DNA of 64,000 bases from contig NW_026971073.1 in assembly GCF_963678635.1 (NCBI RefSeq), positions 162,001-226,000 on the forward strand. The letters are read 5' to 3'. The DNA is from Symsagittifera roscoffensis (Eukaryota; Xenacoelomorpha; Acoela; Convolutidae). Of the stretch, positions 34,025 through 45,880 are shown one piece after another (within the stretch, counting starts at the first letter, position 1; every line of letters begins with the position of its first letter). Under the pieces are notes generated by a model that worked only from the letters and a program-made list of their open reading frames with translations, was not told the origin of the DNA and did no database searches. Made by a program: the position numbers and the translations under genes.

Positions 34025-35569
34025 TGTAAGTGAGTAAAAAAGTAAGCAAAAAATTAAGTAGGTAAGTAAGTAAATAAGTAAGCTAGTGAGTAAACGAAAA
34101 CAAAGGAAAGTAAGATAAAATTAAGTAGGATGAGATGAAGTGCTGGTAAAACAAAGCAAAGGTGAGGTAAAAGAAATTGAAACAAACAAGACTAAAGAAG
34201 TAAGCTAATTAAAAAAATTAAAACGGACATAATTGCATGACTGTAAGTAAGAAAAGAGTAAGTAAGTATGGGAGTAAGTACGAAAGTCAGCAAGCAAGCC
34301 AGTAAGTAAGTCAGTAAGAAGTAAGATGGTGAGCGAAAAAGGAAGTAGGTAAATAAGAAAAGAGGTAGGCAAGTAGATTTAAAAAGTAAGTAAGTCAGTA
34401 TGTAAGTAGGTAAGGAAGCAAGTAAAAAGTAAGTAAGTAAGTAAGTAATTGGGTAGGTAAAAAGTAAGTCAGTAAAAAAGTAAGTGAGTAAGTGAAAAAG
34501 AAGTGAGTAAGTAAGTAAGTAAGTAAGTCGGTAAGCAAGTGAGTGAGTAAGTAAGAAAAAAAGTAAGTAAGTAATTAGGTAAGTAAAAAGTAAGTCAGTA
34601 AGTGGGTAAGTGAAAAAGAAGTGAGTAAGTAAGTAAGTAAGTCGGTAAGTAAGTGAGTAAGTAAGAAAGTCAGTAGGTAAATAAGAAAGAAAGTAAATAA
34701 GTAACTAGGTAGGTAGGTAAGTAAGTGAATAAGTAAGTACGTAAATAAGTAAGTGAGTAAGTGAGTAGGTGATTTGGTAAAGTAAAAGAAAGTAAGATAA
34801 AGTAAGGCAAAGTAAAGTAAGGTAAAGGAAGAGCGCAAAATGCATTGGAAATATCAAAGTAAAGCTCATTAGGTGATGTTGAATAAAGATGAATTATGTA
34901 AAAAAATGACTAAAAAAAGAACTAAAGTTAGGTAAAGTAAAGACATGTATGCTTGTTGTATTGTCTGTCTGTATGAATCCAAGTATGTGTGAACAATTGT
35001 ATGCATCTATGCAAACTGCATCAATGTTAGTATATAAGTAAAAAATAAATCTTTTGATAAATGATAAATTAGCAAACCAGAAAATCAGCAAGTTTTCCTT
35101 GAACAACTTAACAGCTCAATCGAAAGCTATCCACACCGTGAAACCGTTCTCAAGGCCATTAATTAAAATGAGACTGCTGAAAAGTTTTTAAAATTCCAGT
35201 TATTTGAGTCTCAAGCACAAACTAATTATTTGGCAGAGGGAAAAACAAGTTTATTCGAGATCAATGGTTTGTAGACATGTGTTGGTGTGCACATGACAGA
35301 GGTAAAGACTGCCAGTGTTCAAAAGTTAACTGCATAACATTGTGCAGGTAAATTATTCAATGACAGACTTGGTTTTTTCAAGTTATTGAAAAGACAGTAA
35401 GCTATTTCATCCGAATGGCCCAGAAAACTGTGGTTAGAAAACCGTTCACTAACAAATTTCAACGAGGTCGAAAGTTCATTTGCCTGAAACAAATATAACA
35501 ATTAATATGATTCTTATAATTAATTAGGACCAATAGTTAGGACCCCAAAATTTGGAATTAGAGAGAATT
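34025..35569. repeat. Foldback right arm, tetranucleotide-rich
   Basis: TAAG/AAGT-type tetranucleotides at 34,025-34,830, then the inverse of the left arm (CTATCCACACCGTGAAACCG at 35,128; CTGCCAGTGTTCAAAAGTTA near 35,310). At about 35,455 it jumps to the sequence next to the cap, skipping what in the left arm is 29,955-31,690. Confidence 0.8.
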
Positions 35570-35774
35570 TTGTATCGTGTCCCTTGTTGTTAAGCTAAAC
35601 TTAGCAAGATCCTAAGTAGGGGGTCTTCTGCTTTTTGGGTGGAAAATTTCTTTCGTTTACAAAGTCCTAGGATGAGGGTCCTTCAAAAAATTAAGGACCA
35701 TTTTCCTGGGATTTTGCTTCACATGAGGACCCCCCTTAGGAAGGACCCCCCTTAGGATCCGGGACACGATACAA
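35570..35774. repeat. Palindromic cap module (copy 3, right end)
   Basis: 205-bp inverse counterpart of the left cap, with the same 14-bp ends, six bases from the right terminus of the element. Confidence 0.8.
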
Positions 35775-35788
35775 TACTACTGTTCGAA

Positions 35789-36830
35789 TCTCTTGTTCAG
35801 TTAGGTTTGTAGTCCCGTTGAGGGTGACCTGTGTAATCATAAATGATTTTAAATGTCCTATCATAAAACTTCGAATTTAGTAGAAAGATGTGGTATCTGT
35901 GGTTGGTGGGGTTACAATTTGTTGGTGGGGTTACAATGTACTGAGACGGTTCTAGTTTTTGTGCTGGAGATACCAATTGGTATGTTAAAAAATAAATCGA
36001 GATACCATCTGGGTCCCATACAAAATCTGTTTCCTCTGCGAGAATTGTATCACCGTTACTTTGTGGTCTACTTTTTTCGGTCTTGTGCAATTAAAACTAA
36101 GCTTTGTTGAAAGTAGTCTTTTTCGAACCATGCTAGTATTCTTTGTATATCAGTTTTTTTTGCGGATTGAGTCTAGAAGTTGTGATAAGAAATCGGTTTC
36201 TCCTATTACTGTCGAGTTTTGACATGTTTGTGGTGGGCATATATAAAAATTTTCTTTTGTATCTATTATCAAAATACAGCTGTAAAAGACGAAAAAGACC
36301 ATATTTGTGATTACTCTTTGTGAGTTTCAACGTAAAAAGGTTTTGATATATTTCGCAAACAACATCAAAAACTTGGTTCAATATCATCTATTTCGATTTG
36401 GCGTCGAAATTTCAAATTGATTATGCCGTATTGTGATGTAGTATTGCTAATACCGGGTAAGTAGTTATCAAGTACTTGTCCTCATATCCTTGCGTCTGGG
36501 AGTTTTTGTTGACCTGGACTATTTCTAATCGAAACAAGTTAACTTTCAAATTGCGAGAAAACTGGACTTGTCCTCTCGACTGGTCACTTATCGGGTCAAA
36601 AACAAATGGATGGTCAAAATTGTTTTGCATGATTCCTTTTTTTTCGTTTACGGTTCATGTGTAACTTTCAATGTATTTTATTTGAAGAATCCAATTTTAA
36701 ATTTTTACCGGTTTTTGAATACGAGAAGTTTTTATTCTGCATTTGCCTGCTATGGATGATGCAGAACTGCTCTCAAACGAATATGGTGTTTTTTTACATC
36801 TAAAGAAACTTAATATTTAAAAAAAGGTGT
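35789..36830 (-). pseudogene. gag N-terminal region, copy C
   Basis: Three minus-strand frames match the copy A gag N-terminal region in order: 36,630-36,421 (RGQVQF box, matching copy A at about 660-690), 36,387-36,133 (degraded), and 36,090-35,797 (DTILAEETDFVWDP, matching TVLAEQS and VWDP of copy A at about 1,260-1,290 and 4,635-4,670). The frame stops at the foldback insertion and resumes beyond it at 29,570. This third, independent occurrence supports the N-terminal region as a genuine part of the element. Confidence 0.6.
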
Positions 36831-37895
36831 TTGATTTGAGATCGAGTGTTGGAGAATAGTAAATCAATCCACCGGGCTGACTTTTACTTAGAACGCAAGT
36901 AGAGCGTTAGAACCTAATTTAGATCTTACTAGTTCTAAATTTTGTTTTAGACCTGGGTCAATTTAGAGGTACGGTTCAATTGAATGATGAGTAACCGAAG
37001 TTCTTTTCATTACTGTTTAGCGTGTAATGAATGGTTAGTTTGTTAGAAAATTTTCAATTAATGGGTCGTGCTTAAGGGTTGGAAAATAAATTGACGTTTG
37101 AGGTCATTAGACACTAATTTTAAGAAGTGGGGTAAAACAATCAAGTGCTCCAAAGAAAGGGTTATGATCTAGACTCCAAATTAATGTCAAATTAGAGTTT
37201 TGAAAAAAAAATAAGGATTCATGTTAAAAGTTGGAGTTTCCATATCAAAGAATAGCTTTGATGATCTGTTTTAAATGATATAATTGAAGTAAAAGTTAAA
37301 CAAGATTAAAACTTGATAAAACTTAACTGAAAACTTGATGATATAAAAATGATCAAAGATCCAAGAAAATGTTTGATGATCTTGAAATAAATTGACTTTA
37401 ATTATTTCAAACTTTTGTTTATATTATAGGTGAAGAAGAACAAAATCAAATGAGGTCTTTGAGAAGCAGAGAACCATCTTTTTCTCGTAAAAAATAATCA
37501 TATTTCGTTTTTACTAACTAATTTTTGTAATTTTTATATGTTCAATAAGCTTCAAATTTATAAACTTTACAAATATACTGCAGAGCTTCGATTTTTGAGA
37601 AAAATTTGTGTCGACTAGAAATGTGTTTGTGAATACAAATTAGGCATTTCATCAAAAGAAAACAGCTCCGTTTTTTTGCTGTTCATTTAAAAAAAACTGC
37701 ATGTATAGTTATGTAGATGAATAATCTTTGTAACCTGCTGTCTCGCTTTACCATGCAGAGGTTTGTTTTGTTGTCTTGATTGTGTCGAGACTTCATCTTT
37801 GTTTTTAAAAACCTAATTGGTCTTCTTATGTTGTTTTTTTTTCTCAATCTAAATTGTTATAGGTCTGCTTGAGACTCGTTTCGTTGGATTAGATT
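36831..37895. other. Leader region of copy C, unassigned
   Basis: Lies between the gag N-terminal region and the LTR remnant of copy C, where the 5' leader and the start of the long gag would be expected. AT-rich with no open frame of note, and no second copy in the window to compare. No primer-binding site can be named with confidence. Confidence 0.35.
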
Positions 37896-37933
37896 AACCT
37901 AACAGAAAACCAGGGGTCGCTTTCTGTTAGGTT
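37896..37933. other. Perfect 13-bp hairpin at LTR remnant edge
   Basis: AACCTAACAGAAA at 37,896-37,908 and its exact inverse at 37,921-37,933 with a 12-nt loop, directly beside the LTR-like block (GTTTCGGATAAATTTCC). Confidence 0.75.
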
Positions 37934-38150
37934 AGTTTCGGATAAATTTCCCTGTCTGCTTGTCACGCTATTTTATTTTCGGCCGGATAGATTCAAGAAA
38001 CTTTTTAGTCTAATACCAATCCTAACCTGACTCTTATTTTTCATAGTCTCAAAAGATTTAGTTTATACTAGTAATCTTGCGAGGTTAGAATTTAGGAAGA
38101 CTAACTGTTTGCTAGCTATTTGCTAACTGTTCTTGTAAAGCATTGGGAGA
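37934..38150 (-). repeat. LTR remnant, copy C 5' side
   Basis: Shares TCACGCTATYTTATTTTCGG, GGCCGGATAGATTC and TAATACCAATCCTAA blocks with 46,980-47,060 in the same orientation, and with the inverse at 45,740-45,840. Position upstream of the copy C gag region fits a 5' LTR fragment. The rest of the LTR is missing at the border with the array. Confidence 0.5.
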
Positions 38151-38423
38151 ATTGAGATACTCCAGTTATCATTTTCTAGCTATTTTCATGTCGACAACTT
38201 ATCATTGATTCCTTTTGAAAATGAGTCCATGACTCTTGAATAGTAGATGTTGGATGTGATCAGGCGGATCGAGGAAGGCCTCCATGTTTTAAAATATAAA
38301 ATAGAACATGCGATTTCGCAGATGGTTTTAATATCTCTTGAAAATCTTTAAAATATATAACTATGATCCACGAAAAAAACTTGCAAAAATTGAATACACA
38401 AAAACATTTTTTCAATAAATCAC

Positions 38424-38792
38424 TTGTTGCATCAAACAACTAATCTTCACGTCATCCCTCGTGAATATGATATCGTTAGACAAAAGTATATATTTTGCCA
38501 CCTCAATAAAAATTTTCCAATTACAGACTCCCGCCTCATTAACACCCTGCATGAAAATGTGCAACCGGTCGAAAATACTCTTTTAGAAATTGTACACAAT
38601 TTTAAGTTCTGTCATGAATAATATAATGTTTTCCAAAACTCTAACCACGATTTTTCCGCTGTTTCCGAAGAATTTAACATCATCCGCGCACTAGAGCTTC
38701 TTTGGTCACTTTTACAGACTAAAAATGTAATCAGAATACTAGCTCGGCTTTTAATAACCTCGGACACAACCAAAATTAATGACCGCAATTGA
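38424..38792 (+). pseudogene. ORF Y-like C-terminal fragment, array unit 1
   Basis: About 122 codons with a single internal stop (TAA near 38,622). Residues match ORF Y of copy B from LHGILRNYD to the end: QKYIFCHLNKN for MYIFCPITKT, LLEIVHNFKF for TLEIIHNTKY, LELLWSLLQTKNVIRILARL for the LQMVWPLLQTKNIIRILAKL region. Ends in TGA at 38,790-38,792 with a C-terminus (TTKINDRN) different from copies A and B, so the array derives from a related but distinct element family. Confidence 0.7.
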
Positions 38793-40167
38793 TTTTTTTT
38801 GAATCCCGCCCCATAGTGAGTAAAGCTTACTGATTAAAAACATTAAACTCACTTAACATTTGAGCACTTGAGTTTTACGATTTTGTTTTAAATTTCACCA
38901 TTTACTGGTTTTTCTTCTCGCAAAACAACTAATGGTAAAAGCTGAAGGGAAATTAAAACACTGTTTTCCCATTTTTAAACAATTTTAAAGATTGAATCGA
39001 ATAAAACAAGCGTATTTTTATATGCGATTGTATCTTTAATTGTAATTATGAGATTGTAGTGGAGAACTAAGTGTCATCATTTATGGAAAACTTTTTACTT
39101 TGTGGTTTTCTGAATCATAGAAAGAGCGTATTTTTGAAACGTTGTTTTGAATTGTTAGGTTCCTTATCGAACGGAAACATTATGTTTCTTTTGAAAAAAA
39201 AAACACACTTTTCTCCATTTCAGTACTCTTTTGTTCTTGGTATAATTATTTTAATTTAATCCAGCAATCATTTTCTAGCAATTTTCAAGTCGAAAACTTA
39301 GCATTGATTCCTTTTGAAAATGAGTCCATGACTCTTGAACAGTAGAGGTTGGATATAATCAGGCGGATTGAGGGAGGCCTCCATGATTTCAAAAATGAAA
39401 AAGACCATCCGTTTTCCCAGATAGTTTTTATATTTGGGTATAGAGTCTAAAATTTTTCGGGATAGGAATTAGAACTGGTAAAGTTTCAGTGTTTGGGTTT
39501 TCTTAAAAAAATGATAGAAAAAAGTTTTTCTGAGAAACGTTTTTCTGAGAAAAAAAGTTTTAATGGCTTATTAATTGAGGATCGTTGATTGAGAGTTATA
39601 ATTTTTGTTGTTTGTTTTATGGTAAGTCGATGGTGAAGGTTTTTGCACAAAACTTCAAAAGTTTCCCAAAAAATTCAAAACACGAAAAGACTCGTTCTTA
39701 TTTGAATCATCGCTGGTTTTATATCATATTGTTTTTTCATGTTGGTTGCTGGATCTAGCTAAAATCTGCTGATATTTAAGAAAGCAAGAATAAAATTACA
39801 AAAAATTGTATATAACTCACTGCATTGTATATTAACCTGATTGCAACTTTATAATTAGTTATTGGAAAATTGATATAGTTATACATCATAAAAGTTTTTA
39901 CTACATCAGAACAGTTATCATTGAAAAACCGTTCAGGCTCAAACTTGATCAAATTTTATCGCGCTCCGATGTTTTTGATTTTTAAAAAGACAATGAAAAA
40001 ATCTCTTCAATTTATGTGCAAAACTCTGGAACCAGTCAAAAACAACTATTTTTATCCTAACTTTTTGTTGATAATTTTCTCATATATATATTTAAAACAT
40101 ACAATCATGATCCACGAAAAAAACCTACAATAGTTTGAATACACAAAAACATTTTTTCTAAAAATCA

Positions 40168-40537
40168 CTTGTTGCATCAAATCAACTAATGTTCCCAGCA
40201 TCCTTCGTAAATATGATCCAATTACACAAAAGTATATCTTTTGCCACCTCATTAAAAGTTTTTCAAACGCAGACTCCGCCCCACTAAAATCCCGCACAAA
40301 ATTATCCAACCGGTTGAAAATGCTCCTTTAGAAAATATACACAATTTTACGTTCAGGCACAAATAAAAAAAATGTTTTCCAAATTTCTGACCACGAATTT
40401 TCGCTTTCTCCGAAGAAGTTAACATCATCCGCACACTTGAGCTTCTTTGGTCATTTTTACACACTGAAAGTAGAATCAGAATACTAGCTAGGCTTTTAAT
40501 AACCTCGGACATAGCCAGAACTAAGGACCGCAATTGA
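40168..40537 (+). pseudogene. ORF Y-like C-terminal fragment, array unit 2
   Basis: Same segment as unit 1, with frameshifts near 40,340 and 40,390. LELLWSFLHTE and IRILARLLITS remain readable before TGA at 40,535-40,537. Confidence 0.6.
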
Positions 40538-42055
40538 TGTATTTGAATCCCTTCCCATAGAGAGTAAAGTTTACTAATTAAAAATCATTAAACTCACTTA
40601 ACATTTGAGCACTTGTGCTTTACGATTTCGTTTTAAATTTCACCATTTACGATTTTTTCTTCTCGCAAAACAATTAAGGGTAAAAATTAAAGGGATATTA
40701 AAACAGTGTTTTCTGATTTTTAAACAAGTTTAAAGATAGAAAACAATAAAACAAAGTTAAAACGCTGTTTTCTGATTTTTAAACAAGTTTAAAGATTGAT
40801 TACATCAAAACGAAAAAAAAACACTGTTTTCTGCTTTTAAACAAGTCTAAAGATTGAATACAAAAAACAACGTATTTTTATATGTGATTGTATCGTTAAT
40901 TGTAATTATGAGCTGGTAGTGGAGAACTAAGTGTCATCGTTTTTAGAAAATTTTTGACTAATTCGTTTTCTGAATCAAAGAAAGAGCGGATTTTTGGAAC
41001 GTTGTTGGAATTGATTAGAAGTGTTAAGTTATTTGTCGCACGGAAAAATTATAATTCTTCTGAATAAATCTTCCTTTTCACTATTTCACTACCCATTTCA
41101 TTTTGGTACGCTTTGGGATATTTAAATTAGTTTAATCCGGCAATCTTTTTCTAGCAATTTTATGTGGAAAACTTAGCACTGACTCAATTTGAAAATCAGT
41201 CCATGACTCTTGAATAGTAGATGTTGGATGTGATCAGGCGGATTGAGGGAGGCCTCCATGGTTTAAAATTTAAAATAGAGCATCTGTTTTCCCAGATAGT
41301 TTTTATATTTGGGTATAGAGTCTAAAATATTTCAGGATAGGAATTAGAACTGGTAAAGTTTCATTGTTTGGGTTTTGTTGAAAAAATGATAGAAAAAAAG
41401 TTTTTCTGATAAAAGCTTTGCAGATAAAAGTTTTTATTGGCTTATTAGATGAGGCTCGTTAAATGATTGTTTTATTGTATGTTGTTTGTTTTATGGTAAG
41501 TCGATGGTGAGGGTTTTTGCAGAAAACTTCGAAAGTTTCTCAAAAAAATCAAAACACGATGAGGCTCGATCTTTTTGGAATCATTGCTGGTTTTTTACCA
41601 GATTGTTCAATCTTGTTTTTTGTTGCATCTAGCTGAAATCTGCTGAAATTAAAAAAAAAAGAAACAAATCACAAAAAATTGTATTTAACTGCATTGGTAC
41701 TAAATTGATTACTAATAATAATAACTATACAACTTAATAATTAATTATTGGGAAACTGATGTTATTATACATCAAATAAATTTTACTACATCAGAACTAC
41801 ATCAACACTATAGAAAAACAGTTTAAGCTCAAAGTTGATCAAATTTTAACGCGTTATGATGTTTTCGATTTTTTGAAAGACAATGAAAAAACTCTCATCA
41901 ATTTTTGTGCATAAATCTGGAATCAGACCAAAACAAGTATGCAGGTATGTTTTTTCCTAAATCTTATAAAACTATTTCAAACTAAACAACCATGATCCAC
42001 GAAAAAAAACCTATAATAGTTTGAATACACAAAAACATTTTTTCTAAGAATCACT

Positions 42056-42421
42056 TGTTGCATCAAATCAACTAATCTTCCCGGCATCCTTCGTAAATAT
42101 GATCCCATTAGACGCAAGTATATCTTTTGCCACCTCATTAAAATTCCCCAAATGCAGACTCCGCCCATTAAAATCCCGCATGAAAATATCCAACCGGTCA
42201 AAACTGATCTTTTTGAAAATATACACAATTTTAAGTTCAGTCATAAAAAATATAATATTTTCCAAAATTCTAACCACGATTTTTCCGCCATCTCCAAAGA
42301 AGTTAACATCATCCGCGCACTTGAGCTTTTTTGGTCACTTTTACACACTAAAAATGTAATCAGAATACTAGCTCGGCTTTCAATAACCTCGGACACAACC
42401 AAAACTAATTACCGCAATTGA
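42056..42421 (+). pseudogene. ORF Y-like C-terminal fragment, array unit 3
   Basis: Best preserved second half: open from 42,152 to 42,421 (HENIQPVKTDLFENIHNFKF ... LARLSITSDTTK). The first half is in another frame, so one indel near 42,150 separates them. Confidence 0.65.
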
Positions 42422-43809
42422 TTTTTTTGAACCCGCCCCATAGTGAGTAAAGCTTACTGATTAAAAATCATTAAACTCACTTAACATTTGAGCACTTGTG
42501 TTTTACGATTTCGTTTTAAGTTTCACCATTTACTGGTTGTTCTTCTCGCAAAACAACGAATGGTAAAAGCTGAAGGGAAATTGAAACACTGTTTTCTGAT
42601 GATTTTAAACAAGTTTAAACATTGAATTCAAAAAAACAAGCGTATTTTTATATGGGATTCTTTGTTTGATTGTAATCATGAGATTGTAGTGGAGAACTAA
42701 GTGTCATCCTTTATGGAAAACTTTTTACTTTTTGGTTTTCTGAATCAGAGAAAGAGCGGATTTTTGAAACGTTTTTTGGAAGTGTTAGGTTCCCATATCG
42801 CTTGGAAACATTATGTTTCTTTTGAAAAAAAAACACTTTTCTCCATTTCAGTACCCTTTTATTCTTGGTAGGCTTTGGGATAATTTTTTTAGTTTAATCC
42901 AACAATCATTTTCTAGCAATTTTCATGTCGAAAATTTAGCATTGATTCCTTTTGAAAATCAGTCCATGAATCTTGAACAGTAGATGTTGGATATAATCAG
43001 GCGGATTGAGGGAGGCCTCCATGATTTCAAAAATGAAAAAGACCATCCGTTTTCCCAGATAGTTTTTATATTTGGGTATAGAGTCTAAAATTTTTCAGGA
43101 TAGGAATTAGAACTGGTAAAGTTTCAGTGTTTGGGTTTTGTTAAAAAATGATAGAAAAAAAGTTTGTCTGAGAAAAGCCTTTCTGAGAAAAAATTTTAAT
43201 GGCTTATTAGATGAGGCTCGTTGAATGGTTGTTTTAATGTATGTTGTTTGTTTTATGGTTCGTCGAAGGTGAGGGTTTTTGAACAAACTTCGGAAGTTTC
43301 TCAAAAAAATTCAAAACACGATGAGACTTGATCTTATTGGATCCATCGCTGGTTTTCTATCATATTGTTCGATCTTGTTTGTTGCTGGATCTAGCTGAAA
43401 TCTGGTGAAATTTAAAAAAAAGGGAAAAATCACAAAAAATTGTATATAACTGAATTGTTACTAAACTGATTGCAACTTTATAATTAATTATTGGGAAACT
43501 GATGTTATTAAACATTACAAAAAAAATTTTTACTACATCAGAACTACAAAAACACCATAGAAAAACCGTCTAAGCTCAAATTTGATCAAATTTCACCGCG
43601 TTTTGAAGTTTTCGATTTTTTGAAAGACAATGAAAAAACTCTCATTAATTATTGTGCAAAAATCTGCAACCAGTCCAAAACAAGTAATTTCTTTCCTAAT
43701 TTGTTCTTGATAGTTATCTTATAAAATTATTTCAAAATAAACAATCATGATCTACGACTAAAACCTACAATAGTTTGAATACACAAAAACGTTTTTTCTA
43801 AAAATCACT

Positions 43810-44176
43810 TGTTGCATCAAATCAACTAATCTTCCCGGCATCCTTCGTAAATATGATCCCAGTAGACGCAAGTATATCTTTTGCCACCTCATTAAAATTT
43901 CCCAAATGCAGACTCCGCCCCATTGAAATCCCGCATGAACATATTCAACCGGTCAAATAAATTCTTTTAGAAATTATACACAATTTTATGTTCAGTCACA
44001 AATAATATAATATTTTCCAAAATTCTAATAACAAAATTTCCGCTATCTCCAAAGAAGTTAACATTATCCGCGCAATTGAGCTTCTTTGGTCACTTTTACA
44101 CACTAAAAATGGAATCAGAAAACTCGCTAGGCTTTTAATAACCTCGAACATAGGCAAAAAAAACGACCGGAATTGA
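43810..44176 (+). pseudogene. ORF Y-like C-terminal fragment, array unit 4
   Basis: Last unit; same segment, with several substitutions and stops (for example near 43,965). Ends TGA at 44,174-44,176. After about 44,270 the array gives way to an LTR-like copy. Confidence 0.6.
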
Positions 44177-44274
44177 TTTTTTTAAATCCCGCCCTTTGTA
44201 AGTAAAGTTTACTAATTCAAAATCATGAAACTCATTTACACTTTGTACACGTGTGTTTTACTATTTTGTTTAAA

Positions 44275-45880
44275 ATTTCACCTTAAATTTCGCCGCTGAA
44301 GAATTGCTCTAGAAATGAACTTTCAGTCCAAAAAACTGACCGTTAACAAAGTCTACTTACTCACACGCTGTTTAAAATTCTTACTTAACCCGGTTAAAAA
44401 GATACCAAAGCTTGAAATAACCAACGCAGCCTACTGACACCACAAATCTAATCGCTTGTCTGAGAAAGTCTCACGGTACCCAAACCAGATTACACCCAGG
44501 TTAAAACTGGATAAGTTATTCCTCAGAATATCGCTGTTAAGTTTTATTAAAACCACTCGAAACAAAAAAAAACATTGAAAGAACCACAATAATCAAAACA
44601 ATCCATTCTTGGAAAAGGACACAACCAAAGAACAAAGACAAAAACCCCAAACAAAAAATAACAAAAAAAGATTAAACAAGAAAAAAGACTCTGCTCAATA
44701 GAAGTATACTCCCTCAACTAGACTAACTCACCAGCAAAGGGTGTTCTGGGCAAGCTCTATATCCGGCCTCATCCACCGCGCTACATCAGGCTCATTAGAC
44801 ACCCCAAAAAAATTTTAGACTAGCTCTAGTGTAAGCTGCTCTTTAAAATAACCATAACTAATAAAATTGCTGAAAATAACTGAAACTAACAAAAACGTGA
44901 AAACAACTAATAACAATCATAACTAAAACTGAATTCGATAACATGGTGCAGAAAATAATATATAAAAACTGGTTTCTTAGCGCAAAAGGAACTAGCAGTT
45001 GAAATAAGATGAAACTCGGCGACATTCCGTCACCTAAAGGAAAAATCTATTGTTCTGTTGCCGCAGTCACAACCCTAACAGTTCGTTAAGTATGGATTCA
45101 ATATCGCAGCACAGGTAGACATTGAACAAGAAAAATGACCAATTCGATATTGAACTCAAACATACAAATCCCAGTGACTAGGCGCTTCACAGAGAAGTTA
45201 AACCCTATTGGATGAATAGCTACGAATGAACATAGTCTCGCTCTACTTTACAAAATCAACTCATCACTGTATAATTCTGCAATCTACACCCAACCCCTCA
45301 ATTTTGTCCCGGTACGTTAAATCCACTTCAGCAACACAGGCAATTGTACTCTTTTTCTCAACTACACCAAAAAATCGAGCAACTGTTTCTCTTCTCTGTT
45401 CACGCTTTCACTGCTTCAAAAGAAACTAACCCGAAAAAGAAATCAAGAAATTTCTCCACCCACCCTTCACAAGAACAACTTTAAAAACTTCAACATTTTC
45501 CGGGTGCGTGGAACCAGTCCGAAGGAAGTATTATTTGGTAATCTTCAAATTCTTGCTAAATATCTCTGTAAAAAACGAACAACTAATCAATCATGTTCCG
45601 TGACTAATTTTTACAAAAATTTGTTAGGTTGAAATTTTTTATTGTTTTATTATAGCCAAAATTGATTAAATCTGAGATAGCAACAGGTCTTTCCTCAGAA
45701 CAGTTCTTGATTCTAAATCGCGCGAATGCCAGTATACGCCAGATCTTTTGAGAATAGGAGATATAAACGTAAGATTAGGAGTGGTATTCGACTGAGAAGT
45801 AGCATGAATCTATCCGGCCGAAGTTGAAATAACGTGACGAACAGAGGGTGTACGTTTTCCGAAATTACTCTAGGACAAAG
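44275..45880 (+). repeat. LTR-like copy, plus orientation
   Basis: Inverse match to the sequence beyond copy B (48,310-46,960). Shared words: AACCAACGCAGC, ACACCACAAATC, GGTACCCAAAC, TTAAAACTGGATAA, GCTCTATAKCCGGCC, CACCGCGCTACATC, and near the end GAATCTATCCGGCCGAA followed by CCGAAATTACTCTA. The middle (about 44,950-45,700) is poorly matched. Order of shared words is preserved. Interpreted as a solo or truncated LTR of the same family. Confidence 0.55.

Larger units (their letters stand above)
29615..35780. mobile_element. Foldback DNA transposon with 8-bp TSD, inserted in copy C gag
   Basis: A 6,166-bp element bounded by TGTTCGAA on both sides. Terminal inverted repeats begin GTAGTATTGTATCGTGTCCC and remain about 95% alike (by eye) for over 200 bp, and recognisable to about 340 bp. 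Inside, long arms rich in CTTA (left) and TAAG (right) tetranucleotides are inverse to each other around a roughly 0.4 kb centre (33,625-34,025). No transposase ORF; the reading frames seen are by-products of the repeats, so it is non-autonomous. An 8-bp TSD fits hAT- or P-like superfamilies; the termini do not start with the usual hAT CAG/TAG, so the superfamily is left open. FB-type foldbacks of Drosophila are the closest architectural analogue. Confidence 0.85.
19800..38150 (-). mobile_element. Copy C: most decayed retroelement, split by the foldback element
   Basis: Minus-strand copy with LTR remnant (about 38,150-37,934), gag N-terminus (36,830-35,789), then the foldback insertion, then gag, protease, RT, RNase H, integrase, small protein 2, P/S/T fragment and two env fragments down to 19,800. 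The reading direction and order of matches to copies A and B are consistent throughout. The two halves rejoin after removing 29,615-35,780 and one target duplication. Large internal deletions (integrase core, most of the P/S/T ORF) and a tandem repeat of an env piece are present. Confidence 0.75.
38170..44270 (+). repeat. Tandem array of about 3.5 units (1.75-1.88 kb) carrying ORF Y-like ends
   Basis: The marker CTTGTTGCATCAAA recurs at about 38,421, 40,166, 42,054 and 43,808. A second marker (ATGTTGGAT...ATCAGGCGG) recurs at about 38,246, 39,347, 41,220 and 42,985. The first unit has lost about 650 bp between markers. Each unit is an ORF Y-like 3' end followed by about 1.4 kb of AT-rich non-coding DNA with a conserved block (AACTCACTTAACATTTGAGC) and a short TTTAAACAAGTTTAAAGAT motif that is itself repeated near 40,720-40,860. 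Best explained as duplicated 3' ends (gene end plus LTR-like DNA) of a related retroelement. Confidence 0.75.

Noticed and set aside
38170-44270. CRISPR-like array
   Set aside because: Repeat period is about 1.8 kb with coding fragments; no short direct repeats with unique spacers.
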